Assembly (NCBI GenBank): GCA_900752475.1
Contig: CAADVJ010000086.1
Coordinates: 1-9,746, forward strand
Origin: an uncultured Collinsella sp.
Lineage (GTDB): Bacteria > Actinomycetota > Coriobacteriia > Coriobacteriales > Coriobacteriaceae
Direction of reading: 5' to 3'
Length of the DNA stretch: 9,746 bases
Notes under the pieces: model-generated
Database searches by the model: none
Seen by the model: the letters and a program-made list of their open reading frames with translations, nothing else
Told to the model about the DNA's origin: nothing
Made by a program: the position numbers and the translations under genes
In this document: positions 1 to 6,489 of the stretch, piece after piece
Position numbering within the stretch: the stretch's first letter is position 1
How the letters are laid out: each line of letters begins with the position of its first letter

Positions 1-1170
1 AAAGTAGGCAAGCAGGATCAGCAGCGGCGGGAGCAGAGCGGTGGCAGCCGGCATGTTGGTGACGATCATGAGCAGGTCGTCGAGGTTACCGGAGCCCAGG
101 GCCGGGATGATCAGGATGGGGACGACGATGGCGAACTGCAGCCAGGCAGCGCGGGCAGGAATGCCGTGCTCGTTGAGCTCGACGATCTTGCTACCAAAGA
201 CGCCCTTGGGGATCTCGCTGAAGAACACCTTGATGGGAGCGGAGGTCCACATCATGAGGGAGCCCAGCGTAGCGGCGAGTAGGATCAGGCCGATGACGCG
301 CGTAGACACTTCCATGGGAATGCCAAAGTGGGCAAAGACAGCGCCGAACACGTCGAAGATGCCGGTGGAGATGGCAACGCCGCCCTCGGGGATGAACAGG
401 TTGACCAGCAGCGAAGCGCCTGCATACAGAAGGCCGATGGTCAGGCCGGCGATAACGACGGTGCGCACGAAGGCCTTGACGCCGCCCTTGAGATCGTTAA
501 GGAACACGCCGACGGACTCAGCGCCGCCAACGCCCTGGATGATCCAGGCAAGCGTACCGAAGAAGCCCCACGCAGTTGCGAAGTTGCTCATGTCGGGAGC
601 CATGTTAGCGGGAGTAGGAGCCGTAGCGAACTCAACGCCGCCAAAGGCAGCAGCCAGGGACAGCAGGATGAACACGGCGGTCAGGCCGAGAGCCGCGGTC
701 GAACCGAAGGAGGAAATGGAGCCGATCCACTTAGCGCCCTTGGTCGAAACCCACGTGGCGATAGCAAAGACGACGATCTCGATAATGGTGATCCACAGCT
801 GCGAAAGCTCGGCGTTGGCACCAAAGAACACGTAGCTCGCGTAGATGATGACGTTGGGCAGGACGGACGCAAAGAAGAACAGGTTAACGAACCAGTAGCT
901 AAATGCCGTCAGGAACGCCCAGCGACCACCCATCGAGGTCTTAACCCATGCGTACACGCCAAACTCGGAGTCCTTGTTGAGGCCGACGAACTCGGCGGTA
1001 ACCAGGGTATAGGGGACAAAGTACAAAAGCGTGGCGAAGAAGAACGACGGCGCAGCTGCCAAGCCGATGGCCGCGTTGTTGTTGATGATGTTCTTGATAC
1101 CGAACACGGCGGCGACCGTCATGCCCAGCAGAGCGAACGAACCAATCGTTCCTCGTTTTTCAGAGCTCAT
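1..1170 (-). CDS. APC-superfamily amino acid permease, GadC-like glutamate:GABA antiporter group (partial, C-terminus beyond the left edge)
   Basis: The product is an inner-membrane amino acid transporter; 390 codons are present and the reading frame runs open off the left edge. The N-terminus (MSSEKRGTIGSFALLGMTVA) leads into a first helix ending in FGIKNI, followed by many hydrophobic helices. Family marks I recognise from GadC and YjeM are a P-Y/F-xLVTAEF segment near residue 55, GVYAWVKTSMGGRWAF near residues 71-86, GGAESVGVFLNDLK near residues 217-230 and the NEHGIPARAAWLQ segment near residues 336-348. Relatives are about 470-510 residues, so roughly 80-120 residues are missing. The start at 1170 follows GGGAGGG (1174-1180) three bases upstream. 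Substrate cannot be read from sequence; glutamate/GABA exchange or another amino acid are both possible. It lies 153 bp downstream of ebgC on the same strand, separated by inverted repeats, so it is probably a separate unit. Family call is firm, substrate is inference. Confidence 0.87.
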   Translation of the reverse strand, partial: MSSEKRGTIGSFALLGMTVAAVFGIKNIINNNAAIGLAAAPSFFFATLLYFVPYTLVTAEFVGLNKDSEFGVYAWVKTSMGGRWAFLTAFSYWFVNLFFFASVLPNVIIYASYVFFGANAELSQLWITIIEIVVFAIATWVSTKGAKWIGSISSFGSTAALGLTAVFILLSLAAAFGGVEFATAPTPANMAPDMSNFATAWGFFGTLAWIIQGVGGAESVGVFLNDLKGGVKAFVRTVVIAGLTIGLLYAGASLLVNLFIPEGGVAISTGIFDVFGAVFAHFGIPMEVSTRVIGLILLAATLGSLMMWTSAPIKVFFSEIPKGVFGSKIVELNEHGIPARAAWLQFAIVVPILIIPALGSGNLDDLLMIVTNMPAATALLPPLLILLAYF

Positions 1171-1202
1171 AAGCCCTCCCAATCATCTGTTAAATGTCAT
1201 CT

Positions 1203-1237
1203 AAAACCGTCCGAGCTGCAAGTGCAAACACGGACGG
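1203..1237 (-). terminator. Weak candidate intrinsic terminator or hairpin downstream of ebgC
   Basis: CCGTCCG (1207-1213) and CGGACGG (1231-1237) form a perfect 7-bp stem with a 17-nt loop that itself contains the palindrome TGCAAGTGCA (1217-1226). Read on the minus strand the hairpin is followed by TTTT (1206-1203). It lies about 35 bp upstream of the permease start, so it could end ebgAC readthrough or be part of permease control. The short T-run makes termination uncertain. A possible permease promoter on the minus strand, TTGCAC then an 18-bp gap then TAGATG, overlaps it and is weak. Confidence 0.35.
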
Positions 1238-1246
1238 CGCACCCGC

Positions 1247-1290
1247 TAAGGGGAATGGGGAAAAGGGAGTCAACAAAGCCATCCCCCTTA
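1247..1290. repeat. Imperfect inverted repeat in the ebgC-permease gap
   Basis: TAAGGGGAATGG (1247-1258) pairs with CCATCCCCCTTA (1279-1290) in 11 of 12 positions, leaving a 20-nt loop. Neither side is followed by a T-run, so it is not a standard terminator. A smaller hairpin, CGTCC-AGGC-GGACG (1306-1319), sits directly after the ebgC stop and on the minus strand is followed by only TTTGC. The gap holds no gene that I can support. Confidence 0.4.
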
Positions 1291-1323
1291 ACGGCGCGAA
1301 GCAAACGTCCAGGCGGACGAATA

Positions 1324-1779
1324 CTACTTGTTGGGGAAGGAATAACCTTCGACCGTCACGTGCAGTACCACGACGCGGGGATCCGCGGCATCGGCCACGA
1401 CACGGTAGGCCTCGTCAATTTCGACGACGGCAACGCCGCCGGCGGGAATCGTCACGGTCTCCCCCGCCCCCTCAAAGCGCTCGCGATCATCGATATCGCT
1501 GTAAGCGCGGGTGCAGGTGAGGCCTGCCTTGGGGGCAACCTCGACGGTCAGGTCGCCGTCGAGCGGAGCGAGCACGGCATGGTAGCGACGGTGACCGACC
1601 AGATCGGCGGTAGCCGCCTCGTGAGCGTTCACCCACCAATACACCAGCGAGTCGCCGATGGAGTACGCCACATCGTGCTGCAGTTCAGAAACGCCGTCGA
1701 GCGCCTGTCCGGTACGCATCCACTTCTTGACGGACTTCATCTGAGCGTCGAAATCGGCGCGCGAGTTAAAGACATGCAT
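1324..1779 (-). CDS. ebgC: Evolved beta-galactosidase small (beta) subunit, EbgC-like
   Basis: The 151-residue product matches E. coli EbgC (149 residues) along its whole length as I recall that sequence: KKWMR near residues 18-22, AYSIGDSLVY near 38-47, VGHRRYHAVL at 61-70, the YSDIDDRE-x-F-x-G-x-GETV block at 93-109, DEAYR at 122-126 and the end VTVEGYSFPNK. EbgC belongs to the cupin-like YhcH/YjgK/YiaL family and assembles with EbgA; in E. coli it is needed for full activity of the enzyme. The gene starts three bases after the ebgA stop (TAA GTC ATG) and its AAGGAGG ribosome binding site is made by the last ebgA codons, so the two are almost certainly translationally coupled. The family also holds sugar-anomerase-like members, but the adjacent ebgA and the close match favour the subunit role. 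Confidence 0.93.
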   Translation of the reverse strand: MHVFNSRADFDAQMKSVKKWMRTGQALDGVSELQHDVAYSIGDSLVYWWVNAHEAATADLVGHRRYHAVLAPLDGDLTVEVAPKAGLTCTRAYSDIDDRERFEGAGETVTIPAGGVAVVEIDEAYRVVADAADPRVVVLHVTVEGYSFPNK

Positions 1780-1782
1780 GAC

Positions 1783-4700
1783 TTATGCCTCCTTAATGGG
1801 TGCCAGTGCCTGAGCCAGATCGGCAGACGTCAGCGGTCGCAGGGACACCTCAAAGCTGAAGCTCTCAAAACGGATGCGATAGGAATCGAGCACCTCGGAA
1901 CCCCAAGAGTTCGAACCAAGGCCGAGCAGCTGGTCGTTGATGTTGACCGTAACCGTGTCGCCCTTGACAAGGTCGTAGACGTGCTTGGCGTTATCGATGG
2001 CCTCGCAGCTATAGGGCCATGCCGAGAACGAGAACGGATTGGAGGCAGCGTCAGCCGGACGCGTCACCAGCACGCCGTCACCGTGGCTAGAGCGCAGGGC
2101 AACCCAGCGGGTACCCTCGCGGTTGGCACAATCCTGGGGCATGACATACGGCGTGAACATGTCGTCGACCGTAGTGCGGTAATGACCGACCGGGTTGGCG
2201 CGCAGCGAGTCCGGATAGTTCTCGCCCGGGCCGTGGCCATACCACTCGACGGCACGATCGCAACCGGGGACCTCAAAGGAGATGCCGATGCGCGGGATGA
2301 TATCCGAGTAATCGCCGTAGGGCTCGCCGGAAACCTTGAGGTCGACGCGACCGCTCGGAAGCACGGTGTAGACAAGCTCGACGCGCATGCCGAACGCACG
2401 GACGGGAGGAGCAATACGTTGGCTCACGGTAACGGCGACCGCATTGCCGTCCTGCTTCCAAGAAACCTTGCGGGTGGACGTCTGCATTACATCGATGAAG
2501 TTGTCCTTCCACAGGGAGTCGTACTCCTGGGCGTGGTTGTCGACGAGCGGATGCCAAAAACCAACCTGGGGGCCAGAGGCCATGACGTCGCGGCCGGATG
2601 CCTTCCACTCGCTCACGGTGCCGTTTACCTTGCTGAAGGTCAGCTCGCCGTTGAGGGAGTGAATGCGAATCTCCTGCTCGGTCTCCTCGACCGTAAGCTC
2701 AGGACGAGTGGGAGCCGCAATGGCCGGCGCCGGATGGTTTGCGATGGCAAACTGGTTTGCGCCCAGTTGGAACATCGGCTCGCACCAGACGTGAGCGGCC
2801 ATGGTGTAGGCGCGCACAGTCAGCAGGGTCTCGCCTACCGCGGCCTCGTGAATCACCAGCGGAAGCTGGACGGACTCACCGGGGGCAACCGCACCGGGCA
2901 TGAGCGTCTTGCGGCAGACCACGTCGCCGTCCACCAGGGTCTCCGCCGACAGGCAAACATCCTCGAGGGTGGTAAACCAGCGCTTGTTGGTGACAGTCAG
3001 CTCGCCCGCCTCGGCGTCATAAGCCATGCGAACCGGGCAGATGACCTGGCCGTACTCGGTAAGGCCCGGGCTCGGCTGCTGCCAGGGGAACACCATGCCA
3101 TCGATGCAGAAGTTGCTGTTGTTGGGGTAATCGCCGTTGTCGCCGCCATACATATCGTAGGCAATGCCGTCCTCGGTCACAGCAGCCAGACCGTGGTCGC
3201 ACCATTCCCAGATAAACTGGCCTTGGATGCAATCCCAGCGATCGAAGACCTCCTGATACTCGGACAGGCCTCCGGGGCCGTTGCCCATGGAGTGACCGCA
3301 CTCGCAGTTGATGCGCGGCTTGGGGAATGGATGCTCACCAAAGTCGTTCATCTGCGACACGCGGGAGTACATGGTGGAGATAACGTCGACGGTATCGGCG
3401 TTGCGATCCTCCTCGTAATGGACCGGACGACTATCGAGCTCGTGAGCCTTGGCGTACATCGCGCGGATGTTGCAGCCATAGCCGCTCTCGTTGCCCATCG
3501 ACCACATAATGATGCAGGCGTGATTGCGCTCCTGCATCACCAGGCGCTCAATGCGGTCGACGTAGGCCGGCTCCCATGCCGGGTCGTCGGTGACCAGGGC
3601 GATATTGCCGATATTCTCGAAGCCGTGGCTCTCCATATCGGTCTCGGCGACCAGCATGATGCCATACTCGTCGCACAGCTCGTAAAAGCGCGGGTCGTTG
3701 GCGTAGTGGGACGTGCGCACCGCGTTGATGTTGTGCTGCTTCATGAGCTCCAGGTCGCGGCGCATGCGATCGAGGCCCACGGCGCGGCCCTTGTGATCGT
3801 CGTGATCGTGGCGGTTGACGCCATGCATCTTAAAGTAAGTGCCGTTGAGGTAGATATGATTGCCCTCGACCGTCACCTCGGCAAGACCCTGGCGATGCGG
3901 GACGTACTCGCTGACCTGGTCACCGTCGTAGACCTCAAACGTAAGGTCGTAGAGGAAGGGGTCCTCGGGATTCCAGAAGTGGGCATCGGTCACGCCGCAC
4001 TCGGCATGGCCGTCGACGCACTCGCCCGTAGCCACCACGTTCTCGCCATCGCTGAGCGTAAACACAACGCGGGAAGAGCCCTCGGCAACCGTATCGAGCG
4101 TAATCAGAGCGGTATCGCCCTCGCGGTGCGTGCGGAACCTAAAGTCGACCAGGTGCGCGGCGGGACGCTGCATAAGGTACACATCGCGGAAGATGCCCGA
4201 GGCCCACCACATATCCTGGTCCTCGATATAGCTGCCATCGCTGTACTGCAGGACCTTGACCGCAAACAGGTTGTCGCCCTCGACAAGCGCGTCGGTCACG
4301 TCGAACTCGGCAGACAGGCGCGAACCCTTGGTCATGCCGATAAACTGACCGTTGACGTACAGCTCGCCATAGCTCTCGATGCCGTCAAAGCGAATGATCT
4401 CGCGAGCGCCGGCAGGCACGGCGGGGAGGTTGACGATGCGCTGGTACACGCCCGTGGGATCGTCAGAGGGAACGAACGGCTGATCCACCGGGAACGGGAA
4501 GCCCTCGTCGGTGTAGGCAAGGTTGCCATAGCCGTCCACCTGCCACAGGAGCGGAACCTCCACGTGATCCCACTCGGGCTCGTACGTGGAGAGCTCCTCG
4601 TTGGAGACGGCAGCGGGGCCCTCAAAGAGGCGGAACTGCCACGAGCCGGACAGCTGGACAAACCCGCGCGACAGCTCGCGGCTGTACGTTGCAGCGAGAT

Positions 4701-4791
4701 CGGCGGGCTCATAACCCATAAAGTACGCATGGGGTGCCAGGCGGTTCCTATGGGTGAGCGCTTGGTTTTCCCAATCGTTAATGGTGTCCAT
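1783..4791 (-). CDS. ebgA: Evolved beta-galactosidase large catalytic subunit, GH2, EbgA-like
   Basis: This cytoplasmic glycoside hydrolase family 2 enzyme hydrolyses beta-galactosides such as lactose. At 1002 residues it is full length (E. coli EbgA is about 1030). Domains run in the usual order: jelly-roll sugar-binding domain (about 35-210, with YTDEGFPFP at 93-101 and EDQDMWW at 190-196), immunoglobulin-like domain (about 215-308), TIM barrel (about 310-600), a second immunoglobulin-like domain, and the C-terminal Bgal_small_N domain (about 705-990, with YGHGPGENYPDS at 851-862). The acid/base is E435 in WSMGNESGYG, the nucleophile E497 in NCECGHSMGNG, and E387/H389 in AETDMESHG match LacZ E416/H418. 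No signal peptide is seen. The start at 4791 has AAGGAG (4799-4804) seven bases upstream. Three operators and a predicted promoter lie just upstream. D95 and W963 correspond to E. coli EbgA D92 and W977, the sites changed in laboratory-evolved lactases, and both are in the unevolved state. Confidence 0.96.
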   Translation of the reverse strand: MDTINDWENQALTHRNRLAPHAYFMGYEPADLAATYSRELSRGFVQLSGSWQFRLFEGPAAVSNEELSTYEPEWDHVEVPLLWQVDGYGNLAYTDEGFPFPVDQPFVPSDDPTGVYQRIVNLPAVPAGAREIIRFDGIESYGELYVNGQFIGMTKGSRLSAEFDVTDALVEGDNLFAVKVLQYSDGSYIEDQDMWWASGIFRDVYLMQRPAAHLVDFRFRTHREGDTALITLDTVAEGSSRVVFTLSDGENVVATGECVDGHAECGVTDAHFWNPEDPFLYDLTFEVYDGDQVSEYVPHRQGLAEVTVEGNHIYLNGTYFKMHGVNRHDHDDHKGRAVGLDRMRRDLELMKQHNINAVRTSHYANDPRFYELCDEYGIMLVAETDMESHGFENIGNIALVTDDPAWEPAYVDRIERLVMQERNHACIIMWSMGNESGYGCNIRAMYAKAHELDSRPVHYEEDRNADTVDVISTMYSRVSQMNDFGEHPFPKPRINCECGHSMGNGPGGLSEYQEVFDRWDCIQGQFIWEWCDHGLAAVTEDGIAYDMYGGDNGDYPNNSNFCIDGMVFPWQQPSPGLTEYGQVICPVRMAYDAEAGELTVTNKRWFTTLEDVCLSAETLVDGDVVCRKTLMPGAVAPGESVQLPLVIHEAAVGETLLTVRAYTMAAHVWCEPMFQLGANQFAIANHPAPAIAAPTRPELTVEETEQEIRIHSLNGELTFSKVNGTVSEWKASGRDVMASGPQVGFWHPLVDNHAQEYDSLWKDNFIDVMQTSTRKVSWKQDGNAVAVTVSQRIAPPVRAFGMRVELVYTVLPSGRVDLKVSGEPYGDYSDIIPRIGISFEVPGCDRAVEWYGHGPGENYPDSLRANPVGHYRTTVDDMFTPYVMPQDCANREGTRWVALRSSHGDGVLVTRPADAASNPFSFSAWPYSCEAIDNAKHVYDLVKGDTVTVNINDQLLGLGSNSWGSEVLDSYRIRFESFSFEVSLRPLTSADLAQALAPIKEA

Positions 4792-4823
4792 GGTGATGCT
4801 CCTTCGTCATCGCAGTGATTCTT

Positions 4824-4837
4824 GTGCAACCGGTTGT
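4824..4837. promoter_or_regulatory. Operator 1 (LacI-type palindrome) at the predicted ebgA transcription start
   Basis: GTGCAACCGGTTGT contains the perfect 10-bp palindrome CAACCGGTTG (4827-4836) with a central CpG, the usual layout of LacI-family operators. It shares a 17-base identical block, TGTGCAACCGGTTGTCC, with operator 2. It covers the predicted ebgA start point near 4835, where a bound repressor would block transcription. Confidence 0.85.
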
Positions 4838-4841
4838 CCTT

Positions 4842-4871
4842 ATCTTACGGGCGATGCAAAAAACTGTGCAA
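4842..4871 (-). promoter_or_regulatory. Predicted ebgA promoter
   Basis: On the minus strand TTGCAC (4871-4866) and TAAGAT (4847-4842) are 18 bp apart, placing the start point near 4835 and giving a leader of about 45 nt. The -35 is weak (TTG conserved) and lies wholly inside operator 2; the -10 matches TATAAT in four of six positions. The position relative to the two operators supports the call more than the boxes do. Confidence 0.55.
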
Positions 4872-4879
4872 CCGGTTGT
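4866..4879. promoter_or_regulatory. Operator 2 (LacI-type palindrome) over the ebgA -35
   Basis: This is an identical copy of GTGCAACCGGTTGT, with its centre at 4873/4874. It is 42 bp, close to four helical turns, from the centre of operator 1, so two repressor dimers would lie on the same DNA face. The predicted -35 of ebgA (4866-4871) is inside it. Confidence 0.85.
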
Positions 4880-4910
4880 CCGCTGAACGGTCGATTTGGT
4901 CGGGTTAACG

Positions 4911-4930
4911 GTGCAACCGGTTGTACAACC
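4911..4930. promoter_or_regulatory. Operator 3 with an overlapping second palindrome
   Basis: The third copy of GTGCAACCGGTTGT (4911-4924) has its centre 45 bp from operator 2. Its right half is also the left half of another perfect palindrome, GGTTGTACAACC (4919-4930), so the site carries three half-sites in a row. It lies upstream of the ebgA -35 and could hold a repressor tetramer or DNA loop, or add to control of the divergent repressor gene. Confidence 0.8.
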
Positions 4931-5167
4931 GCGACACTTATGTCACCCTGAGTATCGAAACTCAGCGCAAGACATCGTTCTCAAGCTCGTAGGCAACCGC
5001 CACGCCCGCTGATATCTCACCCATACGAGACGTATTCGATTGCGGCTTGGTTGCAAAACGACACCGGTCACCGGATATCATGAACGCTGTTCAGGCGCAC
5101 TATAGTAAGCTGTATCCGCACCAGCCCGTATCAGCGACAACATCGACCGCATTCTCCAGGAGACGCC
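4931..5167. promoter_or_regulatory. Upstream region of the LacI-family gene with candidate promoter elements
   Basis: No gene is seen here. TATAGT (5101-5106) is a good -10 for the regulator gene, with a start point near 5113, but no convincing -35 is present. A half-operator GGTTGCA lies at 5049-5055. The 13-bp inverted repeat TGAACGCTGTTCA (5081-5093) sits between the -10 and the expected -35, where a bound protein would repress. A small hairpin, CTGAGT-N6-ACTCAG, is at 4948-4965. Autoregulation of the regulator is plausible but unproven. Confidence 0.45.
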
Positions 5168-6184
5168 ATGACCCAACCAGTTCGCACCGCACCTACGCTT
5201 GCCGAGGTTGCCGCAGCTGCCGGCGTGTCGCGCTCCACGGCATCGCGCGCTCTCAACGATTCGCCCCGCATTAGCGAGGAAACCAAAAGGCGCGTCCGCG
5301 CGGCGGCCAAGGAAGTCAATTTTGTCCCCAACGCTCGTGGCCGAGCGCTCGCTGTCGGGCGCACGGAAATCATCGCCGTGCTCGTGACCGAGCCCCTAAG
5401 TGAACTCTTCAGCGACCCCACTTATAGTGAGTTTTTGAGCGGCATTACCGAGGAACTGTCGGAGTCGTCCTATCTGCCCGTTATCTTGCAGGCGTCTTCT
5501 ACGCATGAGCGCAACCGCGCACGCGAGCACTTTGAGCGCCGCTCGTTCGACGCCGTGATCGACGTCTCCCCCTACAAGGGCAGCGAGCTGCTCGAGGTAC
5601 TGTGCGAGCTGGGCGTACCCACCGTGTTGTGCGGCCAGCTCGAGGGCCACCCCTATCGCGATGTGTTCTCGACAGTCTACTCTGACGACGAAGAGGGCGG
5701 ACGCTTTGCGGCACTCGCCATAAAGGATCGCGGGCGCAAAGATATCGTCGCCGTGTTGGGACCGCAAGACAACCCCGCTGTTGCCGACCGCCTGCGCGGC
5801 TACCGCGCCGTCTTGGGCGAAGACCTCCCAGACGCAAACGTTATCTATACCGGCTGGAACAGCGGAGACGGCTATCAGGCCATGCACCAGATCCTCGCGC
5901 GCGAGATTGCTTTCGATGGCGTGCTCTGCGGATCGGACCGTATCGCGGCTGGCGTCATCACCGCACTCAACGAGGCAGGCCTATCCGTTCCTGCGGACGT
6001 TTCTGTCGTCGGCTTCGACGATCACGAGATTGCGGCGCGCTGCGTCCCCGCGCTCACGACCGTCCGCCAGCCCCTGCGCGAAGAAGGACACATGGCCGCC
6101 AACATTGCGCTCGACATGATCAAGGGTGCCGAGCCCACCACCACCGTCATGCACATGCAACTCGTTCAGAGAGACTCGCTATAA
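5168..6184 (+). CDS. LacI-family transcriptional regulator, probable repressor of ebgAC
   Basis: The 338-residue protein has the standard LacI-family length and order. An N-terminal helix-turn-helix covers residues 10-30 (TLAEVAAAAGVSRSTASRAL), followed by the hinge VPNARGRALAVG (53-64), whose L61 is placed like the leucine that inserts into the central CpG of LacI-type operators. The periplasmic-binding-protein-like sugar domain runs from about 68 to the end, with ADRLRGYR at 206-213, CGSDRIAAGVITAL at 254-267 and VSVVGFDDHEIA at 278-289. The start at 5168 has AGGAGA (5158-5163) upstream. It diverges from ebgA, and three CpG-centred palindromes lie between the genes, so it very likely represses ebgAC until a galactoside binds. 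Sequence similarity to E. coli EbgR is only that of the general family, so I do not name it ebgR. The gene ends seven bases before a hairpin array. Confidence 0.92.
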   Translation: MTQPVRTAPTLAEVAAAAGVSRSTASRALNDSPRISEETKRRVRAAAKEVNFVPNARGRALAVGRTEIIAVLVTEPLSELFSDPTYSEFLSGITEELSESSYLPVILQASSTHERNRAREHFERRSFDAVIDVSPYKGSELLEVLCELGVPTVLCGQLEGHPYRDVFSTVYSDDEEGGRFAALAIKDRGRKDIVAVLGPQDNPAVADRLRGYRAVLGEDLPDANVIYTGWNSGDGYQAMHQILAREIAFDGVLCGSDRIAAGVITALNEAGLSVPADVSVVGFDDHEIAARCVPALTTVRQPLREEGHMAANIALDMIKGAEPTTTVMHMQLVQRDSL

Positions 6185-6190
6185 GAAAAT

Positions 6191-6234
6191 GGGGCAGGCT
6201 TTCCGCCAAACAGTTGTTGCGGAAAGCCTGTCCC
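6191..6234. repeat. Hairpin array unit 1
   Basis: Left arm GGGGCAGGCTTTCCGC (6191-6206) pairs with GCGGAAAGCCTGTCCC (6219-6234) over 16 positions. Fifteen are Watson-Crick and one is a G:U wobble; the loop is 12 nt. It starts six bases after the regulator stop codon. On the minus strand it is followed by ATTTTC, so it may also act as a weak terminator toward the regulator. A 10-bp palindrome, TGAGCGCTCA (6238-6247), lies in the spacer to unit 2. Confidence 0.85.
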
Positions 6235-6251
6235 GTTTGAGCGCTCATTCT

Positions 6252-6295
6252 GGGGCACAGTTTCCGTTAGACAGCTCAACCGGAAACTGTGCCCC
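6252..6295. repeat. Hairpin array unit 2
   Basis: GGGGCACAGTTTCCG (6252-6266) pairs perfectly with CGGAAACTGTGCCCC (6281-6295), and the flanking T6251/A6296 add one more pair. The loop is 14 nt and shares the pattern A-R-ACAG-Y-T with the unit 1 loop. On the plus strand it is followed by ATTATTTT, so it is the best terminator candidate for the LacI-family gene. Confidence 0.85.
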
Positions 6296-6313
6296 ATTAT
6301 TTTGCCGAATACT

Positions 6314-6357
6314 GGGTCGCGCTTTCCCAGAGGACCCCCTTTGGGAAAGCGCGACCC
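6314..6357. repeat. Hairpin array unit 3
   Basis: GGGTCGCGCTTTCCCA (6314-6329) pairs perfectly with TGGGAAAGCGCGACCC (6342-6357). The central 12 nt can extend the stem by a G:U pair and AGG/CCT, giving about 20 bp closed by an ACCC tetraloop. No T-run follows on either strand, which argues against a plain terminator role for this unit. Confidence 0.85.
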
Positions 6358-6375
6358 CTTCTGGACGCAGATTCC

Positions 6376-6416
6376 GGGTTGTAGTTTCCCGGCGCACGAC
6401 GGCAAGCCTCCAAACC
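6376..6416. repeat. Probable decayed hairpin array unit 4
   Basis: GGGTTGTAGTTTCCCGG (6376-6392) has the left-arm pattern GGG-N6-TTTCC and begins exactly 62 bp after unit 3. The expected right arm is only partly present as GGCAAGCCTCCAAACC (6401-6416), with mismatches and insertions. This looks like a broken copy, but it could be chance resemblance. Confidence 0.4.
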
Positions 6417-6431
6417 ATGACGTCACGACAT

Positions 6432-6466
6432 AAAAAACGAGGGAAGGCACGTGTCCTTCCCTCGTT
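6432..6466 (-). terminator. Intrinsic terminator of aspS
   Basis: AACGAGGGAAGG (6436-6447) and CCTTCCCTCGTT (6455-6466) form a perfect 12-bp stem with a 7-nt loop. Read on the minus strand the stem runs into TTTTTT (6437-6432). It begins 24 bases after the aspS stop codon, which is textbook placement. Confidence 0.92.
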
Positions 6467-6489
6467 GCGGGCAATATGTAGTCGCTCGC

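Noticed and set aside
328..4818. A very long open frame on the plus strand, antisense to ebgA, ebgC and the permease
   Set aside because: It spans three recognisable genes on the other strand; G/C-ending codons remove stops from one antisense frame. The translation shows no domain and low-complexity composition.
5168..6184. Naming the regulator ebgR
   Set aside because: Its position and operators suggest the same job, but similarity to E. coli EbgR is only at the level of the whole LacI family.
6191..6416. CRISPR array
   Set aside because: The repeated units are hairpins with divergent sequence and near-constant 17-18 nt spacers, not identical repeats with unique spacers of about 30 nt.
6191..6416. 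Integron attC sites
   Set aside because: The core RYYYAAC/GTTRRRY boxes are not seen, and no cassette genes or integrase are present.
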